Assembly (NCBI GenBank): GCA_016703265.1
Contig: JADJCK010000006.1
Span: forward strand, 1-64,000
Source: a bacterium
Lineage (GTDB): Bacteria > Krumholzibacteriota > Krumholzibacteriia > LZORAL124-64-63
DNA length: 64,000 nucleotides
Direction of reading: 5' to 3'
A model generated the notes under the pieces. It saw nothing but the letters and a program-made list of their open reading frames with translations. It searched no databases and was not told the DNA's origin. This document shows, piece by piece, positions 19,628-31,300 of this stretch. A program made the translations under genes and the position numbers. Positions within the stretch are counted from its first letter, which is position 1. Every line of letters starts with the position of its first letter.

Positions 19628-20914
19628 TTGCGCCTCTACGGCGCGCTGAGTCCGGCATTGGCGGCGCTCGCGCCGCTGGCGGCGCCCCTGCTGCCCAAGC
19701 TGCGTGAAGGCCTGCGTGGCCGCCGCGGCCTCGACGACCGGATCGAGGCGGCTGCCGCCGCGGCCCAGGGCTGCGTCTGGTTCCACGTGACGTCGGTGGG
19801 CGAATACGAGCAGGCCCGGCCACTCATCGCCGCCCTGCGGGAACAGCCCGGCCACCCGCCGCTCGTGGTCACGCATTTCTCGCCCTCGGGGCGGCATTTC
19901 GCGGAGCGCCGCCCCTGCGCCGACATCCACGAGTACCTGCCGCTCGACCGGCCGCGGGCCATGGAGCGGCTCGTCGCCGCCTGGCGGCCGCGCCTGCTGG
20001 TGTTCGTCAAGTTCGACTGCTGGCCCAACCAGGTGCTCGCCGCCGACCGCGCCGGCGTGCCCATCGTGCTGATGGCCGGTTCGCTCCGGCCCGGCAGCAC
20101 GCGCCTGCATCCCTTCGCGCGCCCCCTCTACCGCGATCTTTTCGACCGCTTCGCGCACATCGGCGTGTGCACGCGGGAGGACCAGCGCCGCTTCGTCGAC
20201 GAACTGGGCGTGCACTGCCCCGTCAGCGTGACCGGCGATACGCGCGCCGAGCAGGTGATCCTGCGCTGGGAAGCCGCGCAGGGCGGCGCCACCGCAGCGG
20301 CACTTCGCGCCCTCGGCGGCCGCCTGCTGGTGCTGGGCAGCACCTGGCCACCCGACGAGAAGCTGTGGCTGCCCGTGCTCGGGCGCCTGCGGGCGGCGCA
20401 TCCCGACGTTCGCATCGTGCTGACGCCCCACGAGCCGTCGCCGGCGCGCCTGGCGCAGCTGGAGCGCGCGCTGGCTGCCGACGGGCTGTCCACGCGACGC
20501 CTCTCGGAGGTCGTGGCCGCAGCTGCGGAACACCCTGGTTCCGCGCCGCCGGACGTGGTCCTGACCGATTCGATCGGGCAACTGGCGGAAATCTACAGGG
20601 CGGGGCATCTTGCCTACGTCGGCGGCAGCTTCACGACCGGGGTGCACAACACGATGGAGCCGGCGATCGCCGGCCTGCCGGTGCTGTTCGGCCCGGTGAT
20701 CGACAACGCCGAGGAAGCCGGCGAACTGGTGCGGCAGCAGGCCGGCCAGGTCGTGTCCACGCCCGGGCAGGCGCTCGCCGCCGCCACGCGGCTGCTGGGC
20801 GATGACGCACTGTTGGCCACAGCATCCGCCGCCGCGCGCGAAGTCGTCCTGGCCCAGCGCGGGGCCACCGCCCGCAGCCTGGCCGTGCTCGAGCCGCTGC
20901 TGCGCGGCCGCTGA
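19628..20914 (+). CDS. waaA: 3-deoxy-D-manno-octulosonic acid transferase
   Basis: Transfers Kdo from CMP-Kdo to lipid A precursor at the inner face of the inner membrane. The 428 residues include the catalytic-base motif TSVGEYEQAR (Glu59), PDEKLWLPVLGRLR, LTPHEPSPARL, and the nucleotide-binding GGSFTTGVHNTMEPA. The hydrophobic N-terminus RLYGALSPALAALAPL is the usual membrane anchor. The first usable start in frame is TTG at 19628. An ATG at 19552 overlaps the stop of the GT9 gene in an ATGA but is out of frame by one base, so the true start may be there with a one-base sequence error. The gene confirms LPS and a diderm envelope. Confidence 0.93.
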   Translation: MRLYGALSPALAALAPLAAPLLPKLREGLRGRRGLDDRIEAAAAAAQGCVWFHVTSVGEYEQARPLIAALREQPGHPPLVVTHFSPSGRHFAERRPCADIHEYLPLDRPRAMERLVAAWRPRLLVFVKFDCWPNQVLAADRAGVPIVLMAGSLRPGSTRLHPFARPLYRDLFDRFAHIGVCTREDQRRFVDELGVHCPVSVTGDTRAEQVILRWEAAQGGATAAALRALGGRLLVLGSTWPPDEKLWLPVLGRLRAAHPDVRIVLTPHEPSPARLAQLERALAADGLSTRRLSEVVAAAAEHPGSAPPDVVLTDSIGQLAEIYRAGHLAYVGGSFTTGVHNTMEPAIAGLPVLFGPVIDNAEEAGELVRQQAGQVVSTPGQALAAATRLLGDDALLATASAAAREVVLAQRGATARSLAVLEPLLRGR

Positions 20915-20955
20915 ACGAAACCGCCGGCCCCGTCCGGCTCCGGAGGAAGACCCGC

Positions 20956-21906
20956 ATGCGTCCAGCCCAGGCCGACCAGTGGAACGGATCCCCGACCGCA
21001 AGCGGCGCCGGCGCCGGCCCGCGCTGGCGACTGCCGTACGCCGAGCGCCCGCGCTACATCCAGCTCGAGACCGTCACCAAGTGCAACGCCAAGTGCCCGT
21101 TCTGCCCGCAGAACGAGATCGTGCGCGATCCCGCGCGCATGCCCGACGCCATGTGGAAGAAGATCATCGACGACACGCGGGGCTGGGGCCTGACCTACCG
21201 CCCGTTCCTGACCAACGAGCCGTTCGTCGACAAGCGGCAGCCGGAGATCGTCCGCTACATCAAGCAGCACGACCCCACGGCGCGCGTCGAATTCAACACG
21301 AACGCGGAACTGCTCACCGAGGACCTGGGCCGCGAGCTGCTCGAGTCCGGTGTCGACATCATGCGCTTCTCGATCGACGGCTTCAGCGCCGCGACCTACG
21401 AGCCCTCGCGCGTCGGCATTCCCTACCAGAAGGTGCTCGAGCGCACGACGCGCTTCCTCGAGATCTGGGATCGCGAGGGATGGCGCGACAAGGTCTTCAC
21501 CGAGGTGCGGATGATCGAGGTTCCCGAGAACCGGCACGAGATCGCCGACTACCGCGCCTACTGGGAGCCGCGCTGCACCGAGGTGCTCGTCACCCAGCTC
21601 TACCAGTGGCCGTGGACGGGCCAGAAGCCCGAAGACGTCGTGATGAAGCCGTGCCTGAAGATCCTCGACGAGATGTTCTTCTACACCGACGGCAACGCCA
21701 CCATCTGCTGCTGGGACGTGCACGAGAAGGCCGTCATCGGCAACGTGCTGCAGCAATCGGTGCTCGAGATCTGGCAGGGCCACGCCGCGCGCTGCCTGCG
21801 CGAGATGCTGGACGACGGCCGGCGCGACCTGATCCACCTCTGCAGCCGCTGCAATGCCTACAAGGACTACGATTTCGGCAGGTTCTCGACCGCGCCCGGC
21901 GCCTGA
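20956..21906 (+). CDS. Radical SAM protein with SPASM-type C-terminus
   Basis: 316 residues. The radical SAM cluster motif is CNAKCPFC (Cys43, Cys47, Cys50). The C-terminal region has further cysteines (VMKPCLKILDEMFFY, ATICCWDV, LCSRCNAYKDYDF) arranged as in SPASM domains, which hold extra iron-sulfur clusters. Related proteins modify peptides, sugars or other small molecules; the substrate cannot be read here. The ATG at 20956 is 41 bases after waaA and has a GGAGGAAGA ribosome site, so it is probably transcribed with the two LPS genes and could act on a cell-surface component. It converges on queC with a 15-base gap. Confidence 0.82.
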   Translation: MRPAQADQWNGSPTASGAGAGPRWRLPYAERPRYIQLETVTKCNAKCPFCPQNEIVRDPARMPDAMWKKIIDDTRGWGLTYRPFLTNEPFVDKRQPEIVRYIKQHDPTARVEFNTNAELLTEDLGRELLESGVDIMRFSIDGFSAATYEPSRVGIPYQKVLERTTRFLEIWDREGWRDKVFTEVRMIEVPENRHEIADYRAYWEPRCTEVLVTQLYQWPWTGQKPEDVVMKPCLKILDEMFFYTDGNATICCWDVHEKAVIGNVLQQSVLEIWQGHAARCLREMLDDGRRDLIHLCSRCNAYKDYDFGRFSTAPGA

Positions 21907-21921
21907 GCCGGCGCGCTCGCC

Positions 21922-22602
21922 TCAGCGGCGGTAGGGAATCGGGTCGGCCAGGCCGGCGCGCTCGAATCCGCGCAGCCGCAGGCGGCAGCTCTCGCATTCG
22001 CCGCAGGCGAGATCCTCCCCCGTGTAGCACGACCAGGTCAGGTGCAGCGGCGCGTCCAGCTCGACGCCGCGCCTGACGATGGCGCCCTTGTCCAGGCGGA
22101 TCAGCGGGGTGATGATGCGCAGCTGCGTGTCCGGGCGCGTGCCGGCATTGGCGGCGGCCTCGAAGCGGTCGTAGAATTCGCGCCGGCAATCGGGGTAGCC
22201 GCTGCCGTCCTCCTCCACCGCGCCGATGAACAGCGCCGTGGCGCCGATGACCTCGGCCCACGAGACGCCCACCGACAGGATGTGCGCGTTGCGGAAGGGC
22301 ACATAGGTCGAGGGCACGCCCTGACCCGGCTCGGGCAATCCCGTCTCGACCGCGCACGAGGCATCGACCAGCGACGAGCCGCCGATCACCTTCAGGTACG
22401 AGATGTCGGCCGCCAGGCGCCGCACCACGCCGTAGTGGTCGCAGAGGTCGCCGAACGCGCGCAACTCGCGCGCCTCGGTGCGTTGACCGTAGTTGATGTG
22501 CAGCGCGGCAACCTCGAACTCCCGCGCCGCCTCGGCCAGGCACACGCACGAATCCATGCCGCCGCTCACCAGGACGATCGCCGTCTCACGGGCCGTCGCC
22601 AT
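21922..22602 (-). CDS. queC: 7-cyano-7-deazaguanine synthase
   Basis: Converts 7-carboxy-7-deazaguanine to preQ0 with ATP and ammonia, in queuosine synthesis. The N-terminal PP-loop is VLVSGGMDSCVCLAEA. Other family segments are INYGQRTEARELRA and VPFRNAHILSVGVSWAE, and the C-terminal zinc site CYTGEDLACGECESCRLR supplies the four cysteines. The ATG at 22602 gives 226 residues, a normal length. It begins two bases after the stop of queE, which catalyses the preceding step, so the two are translated together. Confidence 0.95.
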   Translation of the reverse strand: MATARETAIVLVSGGMDSCVCLAEAAREFEVAALHINYGQRTEARELRAFGDLCDHYGVVRRLAADISYLKVIGGSSLVDASCAVETGLPEPGQGVPSTYVPFRNAHILSVGVSWAEVIGATALFIGAVEEDGSGYPDCRREFYDRFEAAANAGTRPDTQLRIITPLIRLDKGAIVRRGVELDAPLHLTWSCYTGEDLACGECESCRLRLRGFERAGLADPIPYRR

Positions 22603-22604
22603 CG

Positions 22605-23267
22605 TCAGACCCCCCGTTCGACGCCGGGCCAGACGATCTTGTGCAACTGCAGCTGGAAGCGCACCTCGAGGCCGTCCTCGAGGATCCATTGCGCCAGGTC
22701 CGCCGCCGACAGCCCGTCCTGCACCGGCGAGAAGCTGACCGGCACGCCGGCAGGCAGGCGCCCCGCCTCGCGCACCAGGTCACGCGCCCATTCGTAATCG
22801 CGCCGGTCGGCCAGCACGGCCTTCAGTTCGTCACCCGCACCCAGGCAGGCGATGCCGGCCCAGTCGATGACGCCGGGCTCGAGCCCGCTGCCGGGCGCCT
22901 TCAGGTCGACGATGCGATGGACGCCGACGGGCACCGCCGCCAGCGGCACCAGCGTGCGCGGCCCCACGGTGCCGCTGGTCTCGAGCAGCACCTCGCGACC
23001 ATCGGCCAGCAGTGCCTGCAGGAGGTCGACCACTGCCGGCTGCAGCAGCGGCTAGCCGCCGGTCACCAGCACCGTGCGTGGACCCAGTTCGCGCACGCGC
23101 GCGAGCACGGAATCGACCGCCAGCGGTTCGCCGCCGTTGAAGGCGTGGGCCGAGTCGCACCACCCGCAGCGGACATGGCAGCCGGTCAGCCGCACAAGCG
23201 TGCACGGACGACCGCTGAACTGCGACTCGCCGCAGATCGACTTGTAGATTTCACTGATCAGGAGCAT
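22605..23267 (-). CDS. queE: 7-carboxy-7-deazaguanine synthase, interrupted by an in-frame TAG
   Basis: Radical SAM enzyme that contracts 6-carboxytetrahydropterin to 7-carboxy-7-deazaguanine in queuosine synthesis. The protein starts MLLISEIYKSICGESQFSGR and has the cluster motif CHVRCGWC (Cys30, Cys34, Cys37). At 23052-23054 (codon 72) the frame has TAG in VTGG-TAG-PLLQ, exactly where the family has the glutamate of the conserved TGGEP motif. Both sides remain in the same frame and the full span is 220 residues, the usual length. The single change is GAG to TAG. A consensus error, a real null mutation or read-through are possible. queC follows by two bases. Confidence 0.88.
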
Positions 23268-23292
23268 GTCCCCGTCCACCGTCGGCGGGAGC

Positions 23293-23316
23293 GGCGCGCA
23301 GCCGAAGCTGCGCGCC
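23293..23316. terminator. Hairpin between queE and the M49-like gene
   Basis: GGCGCGCAG (23293-23301) and CTGCGCGCC (23308-23316) form a perfect 9-bp stem with a CCGAAG loop. It lies 14 bases past the stop of the M49-like gene, with no T tract. Confidence 0.4.
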
Positions 23317-23329
23317 CCCGCATGCGGGC

Positions 23330-25114
<1,785 letters not shown>

Positions 25115-25183
25115 GGGTCCTGCTCCTTCACGGAGTCGGGGCGGCCGACGCCCCGGCCTGCCGACCAACATGGCCCTGAAAAC

Positions 25184-25208
25184 AAAAAACCGCGACCGGA
25201 GCCGCGGT
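25184..25208 (-). terminator. Intrinsic terminator after tRNA-Asp
   Basis: ACCGCG/CGCGGT stem (25189-25194 and 25203-25208), followed on the minus strand by six T residues and then GTTTTC. It starts eight bases past the tRNA 3' end. Confidence 0.85.
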
Positions 25209-25215
25209 AGACAGA

Positions 25216-25292
<77 letters not shown>

Positions 25293-25347
25293 GCCTTTGG
25301 ATTGGCGAGGGGGGAATATAGTCGCGATTCCGCTCCCAGTCAAAAGA

Positions 25348-26814
25348 TTATTGTACCGGTCCGGTCGATTCCGGTTCCAGGTCGGCGACGTCACAGTCAT
25401 AGACCTGCCCGACCCGCCAACCGGCCCCGAGGAAACGGGTTAGGTCACCGGCCAGGCTCGGGTGCCCCATCGCCACGGCCACGCCCGACCGGGCCGGGTG
25501 CAGGGCTGCGAGCACCGTCAGGGCCAGCGGCCGGTGGGAGGTCACGAGCAGCCGCACGGGCCGGAATCCGGCCCCCGCCGGGTCGCCATCCACGTGGCGC
25601 ACCGCAGCGAACAGGCGCCCCAGCCGAGCGGTGAACGCGGCGCCGCTGCGCGCGTCAGCGGCGCCCCAGCGGTCGCCGGTGGTCGCGTCGATCCAACCCA
25701 GGTCCAGGTCGGGGTCGGCCCAGCCCGCGGCCGCCACGGCCCACAGGCGGGCGCGGGCCGCGCGCCAGGCCGGCGCCTCGACGGTGAGCGCCTCGTCCGT
25801 GAGGGCATCGAGGCCTTCCGGCGCCACCATGCCGGGCACGGCTGCCGGCGCCGCGGCGTCGTCGCCCGCGGGCAGCGCCCGCCAGGGGATCCCGCGGATC
25901 AGCAGCAGGTCGCAGCCGGCCGTCACCAGCGCCTGCAGCCAGGCTGCGGGCAGCAGGCCGGGGTCGACCAGGCCGCCCTCCAGGCCGTCGGGATCGGGCA
26001 CGCCGGCCTGCTTCATCGGTAGCCGCAGCGCCCCCATGGTCACGTCGTCGGCCACCAGCAGCGGCGGCCCGCCGCCGGCAGACAGGGCCGCGCGGGCGCC
26101 CGCCAGGTAACCGGCGTCGAGTGTGGCGGGGAGCGAGGCACCACCATCGCCCGCGGCGACGGGCAGGTGCCCGACCATCACCGCGTCGGCGCCGGCGGCC
26201 AGGCCGGCCACGAACGGTTCGCGGCAGCCGGACACCAGCTGGGCCTCGAGGGACAGGTGGCTGTCGGTGGCGGTGCCGCCATGGCCCGGCCAGTGCTTCA
26301 CGCAAACGTTGAGCCCGGCCTGCCGGTAGCCGCGGACGGCGGCGGCCACGTGCCGCGCACAGAGCGAAGCGTCGCCGCCGAAAGCCCGCGCGCCGATGAC
26401 CGGGTTGCGCGGATGTTCGAGCACGTCGGCCACCGGTCCGAGCACGCGGGTGACGCCCAACTGCGCCAGCCGCGCCCCGGTCTCGCGGCAGACCTCGCGG
26501 GTCAGTTCCACATCGTCGAGCGCGCCCAGGGCCCAGGCGGCAGGCGGGCGACCGGCGGCGGCGGCCATCTGCGCCACCGGGCCGCCTTCGTGGTCCACCA
26601 TCACCTCGAGGCCGGGCACCAGCGCGCGCAGGCGCGCGCACAGCGACTGCGCCTGGGCCGGGTCGGTGACGTTGCGCCCGAACAGGATGACGCCGGCCGG
26701 CCGGTACCTGGCCAGCCAGGCCCACTCAGCAGGCGTCGGCTCGGGCCCGGCCAGGCCCACCACCAGGCGCGAGGCCAGCGCGGCTGCCGCGGTCGCTTCC
26801 AGATCTTCGTTCAT
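25348..26814 (-). CDS. Glycoside hydrolase family 3, NagZ-like beta-N-acetylhexosaminidase
   Basis: 488 residues. The family 3 barrel has EGGPVAQM, the substrate motif KHWPGHGGTATDSHLSL (Lys172; NagZ has KHFPGHGxxxxDSH), MVGHLPV and the nucleophile region LLVADDVTMGAL (around Asp257). The KHxPGHG plus DSH histidine dyad marks the GH3 N-acetylglucosaminidases that act on peptidoglycan fragments. The last 150 residues or so are an extra domain I do not recognise. No signal peptide is visible, so it is probably cytoplasmic and works in wall recycling. Its ATG overlaps the stop of the SpoIID-like lipoprotein gene (ATGA), coupling the two wall-active genes. Confidence 0.88.
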   Translation of the reverse strand: MNEDLEATAAAALASRLVVGLAGPEPTPAEWAWLARYRPAGVILFGRNVTDPAQAQSLCARLRALVPGLEVMVDHEGGPVAQMAAAAGRPPAAWALGALDDVELTREVCRETGARLAQLGVTRVLGPVADVLEHPRNPVIGARAFGGDASLCARHVAAAVRGYRQAGLNVCVKHWPGHGGTATDSHLSLEAQLVSGCREPFVAGLAAGADAVMVGHLPVAAGDGGASLPATLDAGYLAGARAALSAGGGPPLLVADDVTMGALRLPMKQAGVPDPDGLEGGLVDPGLLPAAWLQALVTAGCDLLLIRGIPWRALPAGDDAAAPAAVPGMVAPEGLDALTDEALTVEAPAWRAARARLWAVAAAGWADPDLDLGWIDATTGDRWGAADARSGAAFTARLGRLFAAVRHVDGDPAGAGFRPVRLLVTSHRPLALTVLAALHPARSGVAVAMGHPSLAGDLTRFLGAGWRVGQVYDCDVADLEPESTGPVQ

Positions 26815-28292
26815 CGCTTCCGCCTCGGGACTTCCTCGAGCGTCGCGCCCGGGTAGTAGTGGGCGAGGATGTCGCGCCAGGAGCGGCCGGCAGCCGCCAT
26901 GCCCAGCGCCCCGGTCTGGCACAGGCCGATGCCGTGACCGAAACCGCGGCCGCGCACGCCCACTTCGCGCAGCTTGTCGCCGTCGCGCACCAGTTCCAGC
27001 TCGAACAGCGCACTGCGCAGGATGGCGGGGCTGCCGCTCGCCGGCGTCAGGACCCAGCGCACACGGTCGCCGCGCACGTGATAGGTACCGGCGTCGGTGA
27101 CCACGGCCAGTTCGGCCACGCGGCCGCTGGGCGTGCGCCGGCGGATCTCGAGGTCGCGCAGGCTCCCCGGCCTGGCCGCGGCGCCGCCGCGTGCCGGCGT
27201 GAACGACGGCGCGCCCCAGCGGCTGCGTCCTTCCTGCGCCATGTAATCCACGTAGTCGGGCAGGGTGCGCTGCAGGATCGCCTCGAGCGCGCGCGGGCTC
27301 CAGGTCTCGCGCCAGTGGTAGTAGGTGGAACCGGCGCACCAGGCTTCGCCGCCCGGCGCGGGACCGTCGGTTCGCTTCGCCAGGTACGGGCGGTCGTCCT
27401 TCGGCCAGACCTCGCTCACGGCCGTGCTGCTGCCGCCGCAGCAGGCGCTGTAGTAGGCCTCGATCTCGCGCCCGCCGTGCCGCAGCACGAGCGGCGCCGT
27501 CGCGGCGATCGCTTCGTTGCAGCGCGCGTCCTCGTCGGCGGCGCCCTTGTACACCTGGTCCATCACCGTGGCGTACACGTCGAAGCCGCGTGCCTTGCGC
27601 GAACCCAGGTGCGAGATGGTATAGGTGCGCGCGGCGACCGCCTGCGCACAGAGAGCGTCGAACTTCCCGGCGTCGTGGCGGCCGATCTCCCAAGGCACCA
27701 CGCCCTTCAGGTAGTCCTCCAGTTCGACGTTGTTGACCAGCGTCACGCCACGCCCGCGCGGCGTGGCGACCACGAGGAACTCGCCGCGGTACGAGCCGCC
27801 GGGAGCGCTGACGAGAAAGCCGGGGTCGATGGGCTGCAGCGCCACCGAGCGCACGCTGCCTTCTTCATCGCCGGCCTGCCAGGCCACACGGTCGCCGTCG
27901 CGCCGGCAGAGCAACGGCTCGCCGGCGTCCAGCGCCGCCAGCGTGTGCCCGGAGTCGGCGTCGCGCACCCAGGCTGCGCCCTCGGCGCGCAATTCCAGCA
28001 GTGCCTTGTCCTCGAGCAGGCCGACACCCAGCAGCAGGAGCGGCTCGGCCGGTTCCAGCCAGGGAATGGCGGGCGCCTCCGGGTGTTCCGGTTCGCCCGG
28101 CACGGCCGGAACCGGGTCCGTCGGCAGGGCTTCGACGCCGGGCCGCGGGCGCGGCGAGGTCTCCACCGGCGGCAACCGCTTGGGGCCGGTGCAGCCGGCC
28201 TGGGCGAACGCCAGCAGCAACAGAACGGCGGCGAGCGGCCATGTCGGCCACCCGCCGCCGCCAGTCCGGCCGGGGCGTGAGCTCCGTCCCAT
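26811..28292 (-). CDS. SpoIID/LytB-domain lipoprotein, probable peptidoglycan lytic transglycosylase
   Basis: 493 residues. The N-terminus has a hydrophobic stretch ending in a lipobox, FAQAGC, so the mature protein is anchored at Cys33. A Pro-rich linker follows. The SpoIID domain (about 180-390) contains the catalytic-glutamate motif VVPWEIGR (near Glu202), AQAVAARTY and YYSACCGGSSTAVSEVWP, and the C-terminal part ends with GRGFGHGIGLCQTGALGMA, the other conserved block. SpoIID proteins cleave glycan strands that lack stem peptides. In this non-sporulating type of organism a role in wall turnover or septation is likely. The next gene is the coupled NagZ-like hydrolase, which would act on the released products. 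Confidence 0.88.
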   Translation of the reverse strand: MGRSSRPGRTGGGGWPTWPLAAVLLLLAFAQAGCTGPKRLPPVETSPRPRPGVEALPTDPVPAVPGEPEHPEAPAIPWLEPAEPLLLLGVGLLEDKALLELRAEGAAWVRDADSGHTLAALDAGEPLLCRRDGDRVAWQAGDEEGSVRSVALQPIDPGFLVSAPGGSYRGEFLVVATPRGRGVTLVNNVELEDYLKGVVPWEIGRHDAGKFDALCAQAVAARTYTISHLGSRKARGFDVYATVMDQVYKGAADEDARCNEAIAATAPLVLRHGGREIEAYYSACCGGSSTAVSEVWPKDDRPYLAKRTDGPAPGGEAWCAGSTYYHWRETWSPRALEAILQRTLPDYVDYMAQEGRSRWGAPSFTPARGGAAARPGSLRDLEIRRRTPSGRVAELAVVTDAGTYHVRGDRVRWVLTPASGSPAILRSALFELELVRDGDKLREVGVRGRGFGHGIGLCQTGALGMAAAGRSWRDILAHYYPGATLEEVPRRKR

Positions 28293-28344
28293 TCCTATCC
28301 TTCCGCGGCAGGCGGCGCCCGCGGGGCGCGCCGCCGCCGGTTCC

Positions 28345-31300
28345 TCAGCGCATGATCACCAGCCGCTGCACATCGCTGCGGGCGGTTCCCCCGTGCCCTT
28401 CGATCTCCACGCGGTACAGGTAGGTCCCGTTCGCCAGTTCGTCGCCGTGCGCATCGCGTCCGTCCCACTCGATGACGGTGTCGTCGCCGTCGGCGCTGAA
28501 GCCGATCCGCGCCACGGGGCTGCCGGCCACCGACCACAGGCTGATGCGCCCGGTGCCGGTCGCGCCCGTCTCGACGAGGAAGCGCGTGTCCTCGCCCATC
28601 GGGTTCGGGTAGTTCAGCACCCGTCCGATGCCGATCACGCCGCCGTCGTCCGGCGCCGCCTGCAGCACGATCACCGTCTCGTTACCGTCGATGCCCAGCG
28701 TCACGCTGTGCCCGCTGGCGCTGCCGGCCTCGTTCGCCGTCGCCGTGAAGCCCAGGCTGAGCCCATGGCCCTTGTCCAGGTTGAACTGCACGCCCGTGAG
28801 CGTCAGCGTCCCGCTGGTCAGGGTCAGTTCCATCTCCGGCGTCAGCCATGCAGCCGTGGTGACCGTGGCGCCGAAGCTCACCGGCACGCCCGTCTCGAAG
28901 ACGAAGGCCTGCGGATCGTGCGCCTGCCCGTCGACGGTCAGCACCGTCGTCTGCGGCATCGCCAGTTCCAGCTCCCAATGCCGGTCGGTCGGCAGCGCGG
29001 CGCCGGTATCGTACACGCGCACGGTCAGCGTGTGGTCGTACGGCCGCACGGGCACCGTCAGCGCGTAGTCCACCCGCTGGTGCGTCTGGGCGCCGGCAGG
29101 CAGCGTCTCCACGACGATCGCGGACGTCAGGTCGTTGCCGTCGTCGTCGAACACCTCGAGCCGGTCGATGCCGGCCTCGTCGCGCGCCGAGATCGCCAGC
29201 GTGCGCTGGTTCGTCGCGTCGAGGGCCGCCAGCTCCACGCTGCCGCTGACCACCTGGTCGGGCTCGCCGTGCAGCGTCGCGGCCACGACGGGCTCGCCGC
29301 CGTCGAGGGTCATCAGCGGGTCGCCAAGCAGTTCGTACTGCGCGAGCATCTCGCTGTAGGTACCGCTGGAAAACACGCTCGCTGCCAGGTCTGCCTCGGC
29401 CGCCCACAGCAATTCGCCCAGCACCCAGCGGCTGCGGCCGGGAGCACTGGCACCGGGGCCGACCGTGCGCACGGCCGGCGGACGCTGTGTCCAGCGCCGT
29501 GAGATATACTCGCCGAAGACGCGATTGTTGATGATGTACTCGTAGCCGCTGCTCGCGTACACCGCCGAGGCCCCGCTCATCGGCCGCAACAGCAGCTTCT
29601 CGCCGATGCTCCGTTCCTGCGGCGCCTGCTCGCTCTTGACCGGGTTCTGGGCCCAGTCGCTGATGTGGCAACCCAGCCCGATGAAGAACCACGGGCGGCC
29701 CGTGTTCGACAGCAGCGCGGTGTCGACGCGCTGGTTGGGGATGGTCGGCATGTCCTGCATCCAGTACTCGGACGACAGCACGTACTGGTTCGCGTGACCC
29801 TGGTAGCTGGCGAACAGCCCGCCCTGGTTCAGCGCCGCCAGCAGGGCCGGCGTGGCCGAGGCGGCCGTGAAGATGCGTACCGTGTTCAGGCCCCGGACGC
29901 CCGGGCTATCCGGGTCGTAGGGGAACTGGGGATCCAGCAGCGACTTCAGCGTCACCAGCGATGCTTCCAGCGGCACACCGGTGCCCGTGGCCCACTGGGT
30001 CGCCAGAGAATCCCGCTCGCTCTCGAGGAAATCGAGCTCACCGGGCATGTACTCGAGGGACAGGAGCGCCTCGGCGCCGTAGCCGTTCGACCACTCGTCG
30101 TCGGCGATGAACAGGCCGCGCCGCCGCCAGTCCTGGCCCGCCTGCGGGCTCTCGACGGTGATGATCTTGTCGATCATCACGTCCAGCTCGGCCACGCTGT
30201 TGCAGGGCAGCCGCCCGGCCAGCATGTCGAACGGGGTGGCCTGCGTGCGCGGGAAGTCCTCGACCGGGTAGTTCTGGCCCGACTGCAGCGTCGCGTACCA
30301 CTTGTCGCTGGCCATCAGCTCCGGTTCATAGGACAGCGCGCGCTGCGTGTGGTAGTGCGTGGGCACCCAGTCGGTGGCCCAGCCGTCGGCCTGCGACAGC
30401 ACGCGCTTGCCCAGCGCGTTCTCGTTGGCATCGCCGACGATCGCCAGCGCCCAGCTCTCCCAGCGCGTCAGCGCGTGGTTGCAGAATCGCTTCACGGCCC
30501 ACGGGTCGCGCAGGCCGCCGCTGTACCAGTCGTACAGGTCCTGCACGTCGACCACGTGCACCTTCAGTGTGCCGCCCGAGCGGGCGATGCGGTGCTGCAC
30601 CCAGCGGTCGAGGGCCGTGCGGAACTGCGCATGCGTGACGACGACCAGGTCCGGGTTGCCGCCGGCCAGCAGCGTCGGGTCGGTCGGATCGTCGGCCAGG
30701 CTCGACTTCACGTAGTTGAACTCGACCGCGCCGGCCGAGCCGAAATTGCCCAGCGCATGGAAGACCCGCCGCGTACCCGACTGCGTGGGCATCACCGACA
30801 GCTTCCAGGTGGCGCCGTCCTGCACCACGTTGCCCGCCTGCATCGTCACGAAGACCGGCGCGCGCGGGTCGGTGATCTCCAGCAGGCCCACGTCCGCACT
30901 GGTGAAGCCGGTCACTTCCATCGGGCGCGCGCCCGCCGTGTCACCGCCGTGGAACCGCAGCTCGCCGCCGACCGCCTGGTAGAGCGCGTCGTAGGCGATC
31001 TCGAACCAGTTCAGGTAGGCGAACAGGAAGGGGAAACTCGGTGTTCCCGTACCGCGCGACACGACGACCTTGGTGCTGGCGCCGTTGATCGCCGCCGGTG
31101 TCAGCGCGTAGTTCCGCGTGACCTGCGTGGGCACGCTGAGGTTGAACTCCTCCAGCGCGGTCACGTTGGCGGTGTCCGTCACCAGTTCGAAGCGCAGCGG
31201 CCGCGAGATGTTGTTGAAGCCGGCCACGGCCACGGTCAGGTTCACGGTCCCGCCGGCCGGGTCCGGCCGCCAGAACGGGCTCAACGCCAGCGATGCTTCC

